Shown piece by piece: positions 19,709 through 29,400 of a stretch of DNA of 64,000 nt. The stretch is from positions 124,001 to 188,000 of the forward strand of contig CAWFFV010000027.1 of NCBI GenBank assembly GCA_963814985.1, written 5' to 3'. Each line of letters opens with the position of its first letter. Position 1 is the first letter of the stretch. This stretch comes from CAWFFV01 sp963814985 (GTDB lineage: Bacteria; Chloroflexota; Ktedonobacteria; Ktedonobacterales; Ktedonobacteraceae). The notes beneath the pieces were generated by a model that made no database searches, was not told the DNA's origin, and saw only the letters and a list, made by a program, of their open reading frames with translations. A program made the position numbers and the translations under genes.

Positions 19709-20710
19709 TCATTCAAAGCATAGCCTGTAAATAAGGGCCTGTCCTACGATCTGAAGAGTATTTTTTCTACTCAGGAAGCATCTAACAGAGCTAGATAGAA
19801 ACCGTACTACAATTTGGAGAAGAGCGGCTTCCCATTCGTGTAAAAACTCCAGCATATACTGATTGACCTTCTCTGGCTGCTCCTGCTGGACCCAGTGGCC
19901 GCTGTCGGGGATGCGCTTGATGCGCAGGTAGGGCACCCAGGACTCCAGTCCCTCGGTGAGTTCGATGCCTAACGCGATATCGTGCTCACCCCAGATGAGT
20001 AACGCAGGCACATTCACCTGGAAATTTCTGCTGCGATAGATGTGCGGGATGCGACGGATGAGCTGACGATAGTAGTTGAGGGCTGCCTTGATCGCGCCTG
20101 GCTGGCTCATGGCCTGCTGGTATTTCGCCGTTTCTGAACGCGGGAACGCCTCTTTCTGCAAAGCCGCGCCGCGCATCATACGGCCAATCTCGTCGGCGTT
20201 ATTGCGCGAGAGCATATATTCGGGCAGCCAGGGGAGTTGGAAAGCGAAAACGTACCAGCTTTTCCGCAGTTGTTTGAACGTGCGCATTTCGCGTAGCATG
20301 GCACCAGGGTGCGGCGCGTTCAGGACGATCAGGCACCTGGTCATCTGCGGGTAATCGATGGCAAATTGCCATGCCAGGACGCCACCCCAGTCATGGCCCA
20401 CAATGATAGCTCGCTCTTCGCCCAAACTCGTGATCAGGCCCGCGATATCGCACAACAGTGTGGGGATGTCGTAGCCACGCTGGGGCTTCTCGGTCTCATT
20501 GTAGCCGCGCAGGTCAGGAGCCACAACCCGGTAGCCCTGCCCGGCCAGTACTGGGATCTGGTGACGCCAGGAGTACCAGAATTCGGGAAAGCCGTGCAAC
20601 AAGACAATCAGTGGTCCCTTGCCCTGTGTGACATAGTGCATACGAATGCCGTTAGTGCTGATCGTATGGTGTTGCCAGGTTTCTGTGTCCATGGTTGTTC
20701 GATTCTCCAT
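19709..20710 (-). CDS. Alpha/beta hydrolase, epoxide-hydrolase-like
   Basis: Predicted cytoplasmic hydrolase of 333 residues, closest in pattern to soluble epoxide hydrolases and haloalkane dehalogenases. Visible: oxyanion-hole segment HGFPEFWYSW (39-48), nucleophile Asp107 in GHDWGG, the later acid in WGEHD and the catalytic His in SGHW. Tyr-rich cap residues (YYRQ) suit epoxide ring opening. I chose ATG 20710, seven bases after AAGGA; an upstream in-frame start at 20797 lacks family similarity. The last 40 or so residues after FLHEWE are unlike the family and could follow a small frame error. It lies in the same direction as and 112 bp before the PKS, so a tailoring role is possible but unproven. 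Confidence 0.85.
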   Translation of the reverse strand: MENRTTMDTETWQHHTISTNGIRMHYVTQGKGPLIVLLHGFPEFWYSWRHQIPVLAGQGYRVVAPDLRGYNETEKPQRGYDIPTLLCDIAGLITSLGEERAIIVGHDWGGVLAWQFAIDYPQMTRCLIVLNAPHPGAMLREMRTFKQLRKSWYVFAFQLPWLPEYMLSRNNADEIGRMMRGAALQKEAFPRSETAKYQQAMSQPGAIKAALNYYRQLIRRIPHIYRSRNFQVNVPALLIWGEHDIALGIELTEGLESWVPYLRIKRIPDSGHWVQQEQPEKVNQYMLEFLHEWEAALLQIVVRFLSSSVRCFLSRKNTLQIVGQALIYRLCFE

Positions 20711-20873
20711 TGTGGTTATCCTTCTATCAAAACAGCAGTTCTGGTGATTACCCAGAACTGCGAGCTGTGATTGTTCTGTGCTAGGCCAGCGACTCATTGT
20801 GATAGCAAGATAAGGATGTTGATGTTCGATAGGTTTTCTCCAATCCAGGAGAATCTGACTTCTTGCATGCTTG

Positions 20874-21305
20874 CTAATGACCTCTTATGCGCAAAGGCTG
20901 AATGCGGAGCGTGATTGGATAGCGTTGCGCGAAGTTTTCAGGGGTGCCAAAAATACGTTTGATAAACTCGCCATATTTTTCCACATAGGGCAAGTGTTGA
21001 TGGGCAGGTGGATCATCACTCAATACGCCTTTGCCAGTAAAGACAATGATATCTCCTCCTTGTTTATCTCCATCAAAGTTGAGTGAGACATGTGGATTTG
21101 CGTGCAGATATGCCTCGCGTTTGGCGTTGGCTTGACTGTAAATCAGGAAGTTCTGTTGCTTGTCATCCCACCAATACCAAACGGGGGTTGGCTGTGGAGT
21201 CCCTTTGCTATCTATTGTCGTCAACCAGATAATGGGTTCCTCCCGGAGTCGTTCGGCGACTCGTTGGCCAAATGGGGTTGTTCTATCGGGAAGTTGAAAT
21301 GGCAT
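20874..21305 (-). CDS. PPOX-class split-barrel flavin/F420-dependent oxidoreductase
   Basis: Small protein of 143 residues of the pyridoxamine-5-phosphate-oxidase-like split-barrel fold, resembling the TIGR03667 (Rv3369-like) group of F420- or FMN-binding enzymes. Recognisable segments are IIWLTTIDSKGTPQPTPVWYWW near the N-terminus, KREAYLHANPHVSLNFDGD and the C-terminal RYPITLRIQPLRIRG. The start ATG at 21305 follows AAGGG by about 10 nt. It sits 163 bp upstream of the hydrolase, same strand. Substrate unknown; it could be housekeeping rather than part of the cluster. Confidence 0.85.
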   Translation of the reverse strand: MPFQLPDRTTPFGQRVAERLREEPIIWLTTIDSKGTPQPTPVWYWWDDKQQNFLIYSQANAKREAYLHANPHVSLNFDGDKQGGDIIVFTGKGVLSDDPPAHQHLPYVEKYGEFIKRIFGTPENFAQRYPITLRIQPLRIRGH

Positions 21306-21638
21306 AGTATTCTTACCCTTTCGTCATACATGACTCTTCCTGAGATGAAAGAGAACACGAAGAATATTTTTCTATGATGTGTAACATGGATCTGCCTCCA
21401 TTTCTTCCCACTCTGTGCTCATTTGGCCTGAGAAGGAGGTGTTGTAAATGTGAACGCATTCACCAGAGCTATAACCGAAGAATGTATTTGATAATTTTCT
21501 CATTTTACTCGTATGTCGACATCAGATGAACTCAGTTTTCTTTGGCAACATAAGCAGGCGAGCAATTATCAGCGCCTGCTGAGCAAACTCGTTAAAGGAG
21601 TTTTCTTCCCCGACAGGACTCAAATTGCGCTTTTCGAT
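21306..21638. other. Intergenic region, no gene supported
   Basis: A 333-bp gap between two minus-strand genes. I see no convincing gene or hairpin. The one notable item is a nine-base perfect Shine-Dalgarno match, AAGGAGGTG (21433-21441, + strand), followed at 21448 by ATG then TGA, and in another frame by a GTG-started reading frame of 13 codons (21450-21491). No plus-strand gene follows. Confidence 0.5.
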
Positions 21639-22277
21639 TTATATAAACTGCGTGTCCTTTGCAAGAGCTTCACGTCCCATACTATACGAGAATTCCCCGC
21701 TTTTATGTGATGTATAGCCAGGAGGTGGAGAGAGTGCATCGCGATCTTTTCCACGTCCTTCTATTCGTTCCTTGTCTTCGTCACCTTTAAATTCAGGACC
21801 AAGATCGTACTTGTTCTCCTCTGGATCTCCTTTAATGATTGATTGAAGCCAGTCTCCAATACTAAGAGAATATTTCCCTGGTATTTTTATTGAGCCTAGT
21901 TTATAGCCACCTGGAAAAATTGGAGCATCCTGATTTTCCCTCGTATTAACATATACCTCTGCAAACTCTCTTTGCTGTTTCTCATTTAACCGTTGCTCAT
22001 AGATGGCATGAAAATTATTTCTCACTAAGAGACCCAGGAGTGCCTTTGGTCCCTGCTCATGAGGTGATACGCTTCGGCTGAAACTATATAAATAATATTC
22101 AATTAAAGCAATCAAACCTTTTACTTGTGGAGACAACAATCCCCATTTTTTCTCTATCTCTTGTTGGAATTGAGCGCCATTTACTCCTTCTCCTACAATA
22201 TGCTCATATGCAATAAGGCTGTTAACATTTTCTAACTTCACATCAAGCGTTGCATGTAACGAGCTACTGTTTCCCAT
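21639..22277 (-). CDS. Hypothetical protein, 212 residues
   Basis: I do not recognise the family. The reading frame is well supported by ATG 22277 placed five bases after AAGGAG. The first 130 residues are mixed polar/hydrophobic, with a likely helical segment around VKGLIALIEYYLYSF. The C-terminal third is highly charged and glycine/proline containing (DEDKERIEGRGKDRD), so probably disordered. No signal peptide or membrane span is evident. It lies 116 bp downstream of the thioesterase gene on the same strand. Confidence 0.7.
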   Translation of the reverse strand: MGNSSSLHATLDVKLENVNSLIAYEHIVGEGVNGAQFQQEIEKKWGLLSPQVKGLIALIEYYLYSFSRSVSPHEQGPKALLGLLVRNNFHAIYEQRLNEKQQREFAEVYVNTRENQDAPIFPGGYKLGSIKIPGKYSLSIGDWLQSIIKGDPEENKYDLGPEFKGDEDKERIEGRGKDRDALSPPPGYTSHKSGEFSYSMGREALAKDTQFI

Positions 22278-22393
22278 AGATTACTCCTTTATGTTCGGTT
22301 TTACATGGATCGATGGGGTAAGAAGATCGCTTGCTAGAAGGTTTATGGACGACGATGAGCAATCTCCTCTGAGAATACAGAGATGCAGCATTT

Positions 22394-23167
22394 CTACTCA
22401 TTTGCTCTGCAGAGCCAGCGAGAGTGGGCACGCACCATCACGCTTCCCTCTCGCATGATCTGCTGAAATCTTGTACATTCCTGTCCTGGGGACGGAAATG
22501 GATCGTGCCAGGTCTGTATTGCAAGTTGTTCACCAAAGCGAGGGCTGTCCAGATAGTCAACCTTATACTCACGGAGATCGAGTTGCATCGTCTCAGGGGT
22601 GATTCCACCGGCTTCACAGACTTGCCAGCTCGCATTCTCCAACATTTCAACGGCTGAGGCATTATTGAGATGCCTCATCAGATCGATATCAGAGAAACGC
22701 ACCGAACAGGCTGTCGTTTCTGGTCGGCTCTCAGGGACCGCTGGCAAGGGAGCTTCTGGGTGTTGCGGACGTGGTCCATCCGGCAGCCAGATCTGAGCCG
22801 TTCCTTCAGGCAGGCGCATGGGTCGTCCACGGGCATCCACGTAGACCCAGAGCGTACGAGCGGAAATCACCGGTTCATCTGTGGGTTCCCCGACCAGATG
22901 TGCTTCATAGCCTCGTTGAGCGGTAATGCGTGTAAACCCCATGCCGTAGGTCTTTAACTCAAGTGGCGTATGGATTTGGACGCGAGCCGCAAACGTGATC
23001 GCCGTCCTTTTGATCACCCAATAGCCATTGCTTGACAACCGAGCATCCTCGGCATCCCGTGCCGCAAGGTCCTGCATATACCGTAAGAACGCTGCGACCG
23101 TCAGGAATCCATGACAATTACATTCATCATAGCGAACCGTATGGGTCTGGCAAAATTGTCGGTTCAT
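22394..23167 (-). CDS. Acyl-ACP thioesterase (FatA/FatB-like, double hotdog)
   Basis: Predicted to hydrolyse fatty acyl-ACP to free fatty acid. The 257 residues form two hotdog halves: N-terminal VRYDECNCHGFLTVAAFLRYMQ and C-terminal VRFSDIDLMRHLNNASAVEML, the latter matching the Asn/His-containing active-site segment of plant and bacterial acyl-ACP thioesterases (PF01643). Start ATG 23167 follows AAGGAGA at a good distance; an upstream in-frame start at 23254 adds an unrelated 29 residues. It is the only fatty-acyl enzyme seen in the window and could supply a lipid starter, but no acyl-AMP ligase accompanies it, so ordinary lipid metabolism is equally possible. Confidence 0.87.
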   Translation of the reverse strand: MNRQFCQTHTVRYDECNCHGFLTVAAFLRYMQDLAARDAEDARLSSNGYWVIKRTAITFAARVQIHTPLELKTYGMGFTRITAQRGYEAHLVGEPTDEPVISARTLWVYVDARGRPMRLPEGTAQIWLPDGPRPQHPEAPLPAVPESRPETTACSVRFSDIDLMRHLNNASAVEMLENASWQVCEAGGITPETMQLDLREYKVDYLDSPRFGEQLAIQTWHDPFPSPGQECTRFQQIMREGSVMVRAHSRWLCRANE

Positions 23168-23623
23168 GGGCTCTCCTTCTCTGCTGCTCCTTTGTATTGT
23201 ACCTGTTTCTCTGCTGATGAAGGAAGAGTACTCTCGTCCTTGGAATCGACCCAAATTTGGGGGGTTGGAGAAGAGAAATAAGGAAAAAGAAAAGATGCAG
23301 ACTCTGCCTAGAAAGATTATACACGTGTTGCGCCATTTTGAAGGTCTTCAGCGAACGGGTGTGGGAATAGGCCAAAGTACTCTTGATCGGAGCGATCCTG
23401 GCTCCAGGAGAACGAACCGTTGCCGCTCTCTTGAGAGTGATGGTATGCTCGAACGAAAAACACTTCCAGTTTTCTCCCAACTTTAATATCCCAACAACTG
23501 GACAAAACCACCTGAATGAATATATACTGGAAAAGAGGTGATATGTCTATCAATGTGCCAATGACTCTTCTCAGTTCATACCCAGGTCTTGAAGGCGAAA
23601 GATATTGAAGGGAGAAGCACAAG
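23168..23623. other. Divergent intergenic region
   Basis: A 456-bp region between the thioesterase (-) and the CBM25-like protein (+). It holds the ribosome-binding site of the thioesterase (AAGGAGA, minus strand, just right of 23167), a candidate plus-strand promoter (23499-23528), a possible 21-residue leader frame (23543-23608) and the AAGGGAG site (from 23609) for the plus-strand gene. Nothing else recognisable between 23190 and 23490. Confidence 0.6.
23499..23528 (+). promoter_or_regulatory. Candidate sigma-70-type promoter for the CBM25-like gene
   Basis: TGGACA (23499-23504), an 18-bp spacer and TATACT (23523-23528). This is one mismatch from the -35 consensus and one from the -10. 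Transcription would start near 23535, about 90 bp before the ATG at 23624. Confidence 0.4.
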
Positions 23624-24593
23624 ATGCCGGAAAATATCTCTATTTGGCTCCGTTCTTATCGCTACGCTATTGTAGTGATGGCCGGTGTTACAATTTTGCT
23701 GGCTTCCTCATTTCTCTTTCTCTCCGGTGATATGGCTCCTCAGCTTCATGCCATTCATGACCCTAACTCCAATGTGAATAGCCAGGGACATGCTATTGCA
23801 AGCGGTTTCACACCTACTCCTACCAACCCACCTACACCTATTCCTGGCAACCCACCTACACCTATTCCTGGCAACCCACCTACACTTACCCCTGGCAACC
23901 CACCTACACCTATTCCCGGCAACCCACCTACACCTATTCCTGGCAACCCACCACCGCCCACTAATACTCCCACTCCTACAGTGACGGTTATTCCCACTCC
24001 TGTACCATCTGGGGTGAGCAGTTCGCCAGCCACGCCTATTGCGGGTCAACCCGCAACGATTACCTACAATGGTACTCTCGCTGCAAGTGCCAGCAGCATC
24101 ACGATGCACTGGGGCTTCAACCGCTGGAATAGTGTCACTGACACAACGATGACCAAACAAGCAAATGGTTTCTGGCAGGCCACGATTACGCTCCCACGGA
24201 GTGCCATTCAGTTCAATATGGCTTTCCATAACCAGAGCAACACCTGGGATAACAATAATAGTGGCAACTATAACCTGAACGTCTCAGGAGGTTCTTCGGG
24301 ACCCTGCTCATCTGGATCGGTAACCAGTTCTCCCTGTCCCGTCCATGGTCAACAGGCGACGATTACCTATACAGGAAGCCTGGCGGCAGGTGCCAGCAGC
24401 ATCACTCTGCACTGGGGCTTCAACAGCTGGAATAGTGTCACTGACACAACGATGACCAAACAAGCGGATGGTTCCTGGCTAGGCCACGATTACGCTCCCA
24501 CAGAGTGCCACTCAGCTCAATATGGCTTTCCATAACCAGAGCAACACATGGGATAACAATAGTAGTGGCAACTATAACCTGAACGTTTTGTAG
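23624..24593 (+). CDS. Membrane-anchored protein with two CBM25-like domains (one frame break)
   Basis: Predicted surface carbohydrate-binding protein of 322 residues. Residues 1-14 are cytoplasmic; one membrane span follows (about 15-34, IVVMAGVTILLASSF). Then come a Pro-rich spacer of GNPPTPIP repeats (about 67-107) and two starch-binding CBM25-like repeats with HWGFNxWNS and the C-terminal WDNNxSGNYNLNV motif. In the second repeat an extra T at 24480 shifts the frame (open only to 24535). Removing it restores 37 residues matching repeat 1 and a natural TAG at 24591-24593. The start ATG 23624 follows AAGGGAG by 8 nt. There is no catalytic domain, so it probably binds alpha-glucan at the cell surface; no link to peptide synthesis is visible. 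Confidence 0.85.
23824..23943 (+). repeat. Five tandem 24-bp units coding GNPPTPIP spacer
   Basis: Five consecutive 24-bp units starting at 23824, 23848, 23872, 23896 and 23920, each beginning CAACCCACCTACAC. Unit 3 differs (CTTACC in place of CTATTC) and unit 4 has one change. They encode the Pro-rich linker and are prone to slippage in copy number. Confidence 0.9.
24014..24587 (+). repeat. Direct repeat encoding the two CBM25-like domains
   Basis: Copy 1 spans 24014-24283 (270 bp) and copy 2 spans 24320-24587 (268 bp: one codon shorter plus one inserted base). Long identical stretches, for example the segment coding for WNSVTDTTMTKQA, point to a recent duplication and make the inserted base in copy 2 obvious. 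Confidence 0.8.
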
Positions 24594-24599
24594 TGCAAC

Positions 24600-24625
24600 A
24601 AAATGCATCGCCATTAATGCATTTT
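24600..24625. terminator. Possible bidirectional terminator hairpin
   Basis: A perfect 9-bp inverted repeat, AAAATGCAT (24600-24608) and ATGCATTTT (24617-24625), with an 8-nt loop. It lies 7 bp after the restored TAG of the CBM25-like gene and faces the convergent FAD-enzyme gene. The stem is AT-rich and the T-run belongs to it, so efficiency is uncertain. Confidence 0.4.
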
Positions 24626-24831
24626 CGCCTGTCTGGAGTTGCTCCGATTTTGGGGGGTCAGGAAGAGAGAGCGGGTAAATTCTCCAAAACTGGGGCAAGC
24701 TCAAGCCTCTATTGGTCAAACGGTGCCACACTTACCTACTTTGTGGCTACAAGGCATCTTCATTAACGCAGAAGAGCCTATTAGAGATGCCTGGCACAGC
24801 GTAGGCATGCATAGCAGCAAAAAAGAGCGCG

Positions 24832-25407
24832 CTATTCTGCTTGTGTATGTTTGCCCCAATCACTCAAGAGAGCTTTTGCTGCATTGTGACCTGGAGCGCC
24901 CATTACGCCACCTCCTGGATGTGTACCAGAACCACAGAGATAAAGTCCCTCAATTGGTGTACGATAGCGAGCGCATTCTGGCGTGGGTCGTAGTGAAAAA
25001 AGTTGGTCGGGCGTAATCTCTCCATGAAAGATGTTCCCGTTGGACATACCATAACGCTGCTCGATATCAACGGGGCTAAGTATCTGGCGTGCGATAACAG
25101 CGTCGGCAAAGTTTGGAGCAAACTCGGTCAGTGTGGCGATAACGCGATCTGCCATTTCATTCTTGACATCTTCTGACCATTCTCGACCCTTGAGATGGTA
25201 GGGAGCATATTGGCAAAACATGGATATAGTATGATAGCCAGTGGGAACAACCGATGGATCTGTGGCGGATTGCATGTAGGCTTCGAGATAGGGCTTCTTT
25301 GAGAGTTCTCCGCGCACTGCATCCTCATATGCCTCTTGTACCCAATTGGGGGTCGGACTAATCTCACATGAACCGGCATGTTGCAAAGCTGGAGCGGTTC
25401 CTGGCAA
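24832..25407 (-). CDS. FAD oxidoreductase, C-terminal fragment
   Basis: Continuation of the same protein in the next frame (ELPSFKCLPGTAP onward), ending in the family signature GSGTHPGGGVMGAPGHN and stop at 24832. The TTG at 25407 is only the first possible start after the break, not a real initiation site. Confidence 0.8.
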   Translation of the reverse strand: MPGTAPALQHAGSCEISPTPNWVQEAYEDAVRGELSKKPYLEAYMQSATDPSVVPTGYHTISMFCQYAPYHLKGREWSEDVKNEMADRVIATLTEFAPNFADAVIARQILSPVDIEQRYGMSNGNIFHGEITPDQLFSLRPTPECARYRTPIEGLYLCGSGTHPGGGVMGAPGHNAAKALLSDWGKHTQAE

Positions 25408-26410
25408 ACATTTAAAGCTTGGTAATTCTTCTCAATGCAACATTGATCTTAATCACTGCACTATCTGTCTTAAATCGTGAGATACGCTTAAGGAAGTCTT
25501 TATCAAGCTCCGCATCAGCGCAGAGTTGAAGAAAGGTGCGCTTGGGATCAGCATTAGAGAGAATTGCATGAGCGCGTAGTTCTTCACCATTTTCCAGACG
25601 TACACCCTCAGCTCGCCCATTATGGATAAGGATTTTAGCAACAGGTGCATTGGTACGGATGAGAACTCCATGAGCCTCAGCAGATGCTGCCATCGCAAAG
25701 CTAATGCGGCCCATTCCGCCTCGAACATATCCCCACATTCCCTGCTCACCATTTACCTCGCCGAACATGTGATGCCACATCACATAGACTGAGCCAGGAG
25801 TCTTTGGTCCGATAAAGGACCCAATGACCCCCTGACCAGCGAAAGCAGCCCGTAGATAGTCAGACTCAAAATAGTCAGCGAGCATATCATAGAGGTTCCC
25901 AAACATCAGACGACGATAGATTTCTTCGTCCTCACCACGAAAGCGAGCCGCCAGATCCGCTACAGATGGTGGTTCCTCTAATAAAATAGGGGTGAGAATC
26001 TCGGATGCGCGGTCAAAGAAGCGCAAAAATTTGGGATATGCCTTGGCATCATGTGGCGACAAGCGGCGGATACCTTCAACAGTTTTCTCTGTACTGGCAC
26101 GTAAAAAGAGATAGTTTCCATCCTGGAAGGGAATGAACATCTGTGGATCTTTGACATAGGCTTCAAAGCCGTAACGGTGTAGTTCCAGATCGCAAATAAT
26201 CTCTGGACGTAATAAACTGACAACATAGGCACAGGGAGACATCGTAAAACCAGGAAATGGCTCCTCAAGGGTACATGCTCCGCCCACGCGGTCTCGTTGT
26301 TCGATGACGACTACTTTCTTGCCAGCGCGGGCAAGATAGCTCGCCGCAACGAGGCCGTTATGTCCAGCTCCAATGATAATTGCATCAAGCTGCTCAGTTT
26401 GTTTCACCAT
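24832..26410 (-). CDS. Phytoene-dehydrogenase-like FAD oxidoreductase (whole gene, one frame break)
   Basis: FAD-dependent oxidoreductase of about 525 residues when one extra A near 25428 is removed. The N-terminus has the dinucleotide-binding motif GAGHNGLVAASYLARAG with VVVIEQRDRVGG, and the C-terminus has YLCGSGTHPGGGVMGAPGHNAA. Both are typical of the phytoene desaturase / PYROXD2 / carotenoid isomerase superfamily. I chose ATG 26410, about 10 nt after GGGAG; an upstream in-frame start adds 11 residues. It starts 57 bp after the NRPS stop at 26468 in the same direction, so it is probably co-transcribed. Oxidation of a peptide or polyketide bond is possible; substrate not predictable. Confidence 0.87.
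25412..26410 (-). CDS. FAD oxidoreductase, N-terminal fragment
   Basis: Carries the FAD-binding half and most of the substrate domain. It is open until an added A in an AGAAGAATT stretch changes a Leu-Arg-Glu-Leu-Pro reading into seven foreign residues and a stop at 25412. Confidence 0.85.
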   Translation of the reverse strand: MVKQTEQLDAIIIGAGHNGLVAASYLARAGKKVVVIEQRDRVGGACTLEEPFPGFTMSPCAYVVSLLRPEIICDLELHRYGFEAYVKDPQMFIPFQDGNYLFLRASTEKTVEGIRRLSPHDAKAYPKFLRFFDRASEILTPILLEEPPSVADLAARFRGEDEEIYRRLMFGNLYDMLADYFESDYLRAAFAGQGVIGSFIGPKTPGSVYVMWHHMFGEVNGEQGMWGYVRGGMGRISFAMAASAEAHGVLIRTNAPVAKILIHNGRAEGVRLENGEELRAHAILSNADPKRTFLQLCADAELDKDFLKRISRFKTDSAVIKINVALRRITKL

Positions 26411-26467
26411 AATGTGACTGCTCCCTTTAGAGTTTGTTAACAACTTGCTGGTAAATCCTGACAGGCT

Positions 26468-29400
26468 CTAGAATGGTGTTTTGTCTCCTTTCCATTGTTT
26501 TTTAGAACGCATAAGCCCTGATTTCATTGGTGGCTTTGCGCATGGCACTGGGCAATCAGGACTCGCAGTGCTTGTACCAGACTGTTTGCAATGCACTCTG
26601 ACCGTCGAGCGACGGTGAAGATGCTTGCTGTAGTCCCACTGTATATGGAGCTTCCCATCCTGTATTCTACCTGTGATCTGAAACGTATAGGTACGGTCCG
26701 TTTGTGTATCGAGATAGTGACCCGTGAAAGGCCCTTCCACCTCCAGTTCTGACGGTGAGGCATCGGTGAAACCCTCTCCGATGTAGTTTACAACTACCTC
26801 TGGCTCTGGTGTTGCCCGTAGAACATCGGTCTCCGTACTTTTTCCTAAAAACCTGAGAATACCGTAGCCAATACCATGATTGGGAATCTCTTTAAGATGT
26901 GCCTTAACTAACTGCAATGCTTCTACTTCGTTGTGTGCGGTAGCTACGTCTATAAATACTGGGAAATCTGTACCGAATGCACCTACGGTACGCGATACGT
27001 CCATATCCTCAAATAGTGGTTCCCTACCATGACTAAACAGGCGGATTAGCAAGGATTGTTGACCTGTCCATTGTGCAAAAGCCCATGCCACGGCCATAAT
27101 CAGTACTGCATCCATCTGAGCATCATAGTGCTTGAGAACATCTTGCAATACGTGGTGTGTCTCATCTGCGGTAAGGTCTATCTCTACAGTTTCAGATGAG
27201 CCGATGGTATTTATACCATCAGGATAATCCAGAGGAAGAGGTGAAATATGTTGTCCTACCTCTGCGAACCAATAGGGGAATTCTTGCGCTGCTGCTAGTG
27301 ACTGCGCGTACTCACTCAGTCGTTCTGCCCATTGTTTAAAAGAAGTTGGCTTGAGTGGATATGTCAGTGCATTGCTCTCAGTGAGTTGCTTGTAACCTGT
27401 TAGAAGATCTCCCAGTAAAATCTGCCATGATTTCATATCTGCTACCAGATAATGACCTAATAGCAGCACTGTACCAGGTTGTTCGAGACCACGCTCAAAG
27501 AGCACAACTTTAAAGAGTGGCCCGGCAAGAAGGTCAAGGCTCGTTTGTAATGCACGCATAGTGCGGAACATGGTGCGGTTTGCCTCTGTATCTGCCAGAT
27601 TAGATAGATCCACCCGCATGTAAGGAATATCTTCGGATGGAGCAGCAATAAACAAAGGCATAGCTGCATTTTTTGGCGCTAAACGGAGGCGAAGCGCATC
27701 ATGATACAAGATCAGCTCCTGCACGACTCGTTGCAGGCGATCAGCGTTGAGTTCCTGCTGAAAATGCACGAAGTATGCTAGATTAGCGTATTGAGGGTTG
27801 TGAACATCAGGCGCTAAAACATAACGCTGGCCAGGGAGGGACGGTGTAAGGCCGGTCACTAGGCCCTGTTCTGTGAGGATATGAGCTGTGCCAACTGCTG
27901 TTGCCAGCTCTACTATTGTCTGGTGCTTGAAAACTTGTTTGGTGGCGATGCCAAGTCCTGCCTTGTTCGCCTTTGCTACCACACGAATAATCAAAAGGGA
28001 ATTCCCTCCCAGATCGAAGAAATTATCGTAAATACCGACTCGCTCGAGACCAAGGATCAGCCTCCAAATTTCGGCAAGCGCTTCCTCTGTATGCGTACGA
28101 GGTGCCACGTAATCTTTCTTCTGTCCAAGACGAGCATGATCTGGCGAAGGCAAAGCCCGGCGATCCACTTTACCATTAGGCGTGAGTGGTAGCTCCTGCA
28201 AGATCATAAAAATGGATGGGATCATATATTCTGGCAGTTTCTCTTTTAAGTGGTCGCGCAGTTCAGGTGCCAGTTTATGTTGAAATTGCTCTTGTAATGG
28301 ATTGTTGGTGTAAGAATTCCAGGGTAAGGGATTTGTTTCTAATTTGAGAGGTAATGATGGGATAACGTTTTCATCAGTCGTATCCATTTCCCGTACCAAC
28401 ACAACATCATAACATTGATGCCCATGAGCTTCAGACCAGGCGATACTCACTGTGTAAGGTAACACATCACCAAGTGCCCAGAAGTCTTCTGGATCAATAC
28501 CTCTGATTTCTTGAGGAAGGTTCTCTATAGCCTCCCGCAACGCTTCTACATTCTCTGGACCATCGTCACTCTTTAGCATCTCGCAAGCTTTGATCTCTGC
28601 CGCCAGGCGAGCATTAGAAATACCCGTGATCCGCAAAATGCCTGGAACAGTCTCCAAAAGCACCTGACGGATTAACTCCAGTGTCAAAAGGTTGGAACGC
28701 CAATTCATTTCCAATGGCTGTGGAGCAGGGTGTATCTCCGATCCTGTATGGAGTATTACATCATAGCGGAAGCGGGTAAGTTCATTATGATAGTGTCCAC
28801 GTTTTAGTTGGATCTGTACCTGGCTTACTTTTGGAAAGCGTTGCTTTACGGCTACGAAGAAAGCGGGATCGATAGTTAACTCTTTCTCCTCGGCAACATG
28901 TGACTGTATGAGTTGCTGTAACTCTTTTCTTGATAGCAAGGCGCTAGCCTGACGTAATTGTACGGAAGTGTGGAACGTTTCCAGAAGGAGAAGGCTACGT
29001 ATATCCCCTAGAAAGATGCGACCACCTGGTGCTATCACGTTTATTGCATTCTCCAATACTTGTGCCAGGTAATCTGCACCTGGAAAGTATTGCACGACTG
29101 AGTTGAGGACAATCACATCGTAAATTCCGGTCTCGATACCCGTAAAGTCGTTTGCACCTCGCTCAAGGAGTGTTACCTGTGATAGACCTTGCTCCTTCAC
29201 CTCCTGCCTGACTTTGTCCAGCACAGCAGGCGAGAAGTCGATACCACAGTAATCGCTACAATATGGAGCTACCCGAAACAACAGCAATCCTGTTCCACAG
29301 CCAATTTCCAGTACACGTTGTGGTTTGCCTGCAAGAATGCGTTCCACTGTTTGATCTACCCACTCGCGCATTTCTGCCTGGGATATTGGCTTTTGTGTAT

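Noticed and set aside
21513..21710. Plus-strand open frame of 65 codons overlapping the 3' end of the 212-residue gene
   Set aside because: No ribosome-binding site, no recognisable similarity, and it is antisense to a better-supported gene over its second half.
23824..23943. Regular 24-bp repeats that could suggest a CRISPR array
   Set aside because: The units are directly tandem with no spacers, lie in a coding frame and encode a Pro-rich linker.
24832..25407. C-terminal FAD-enzyme fragment as an independent gene
   Set aside because: It lacks the nucleotide-binding half, starts at an internal TTG and joins seamlessly to the upstream fragment when one base is removed.
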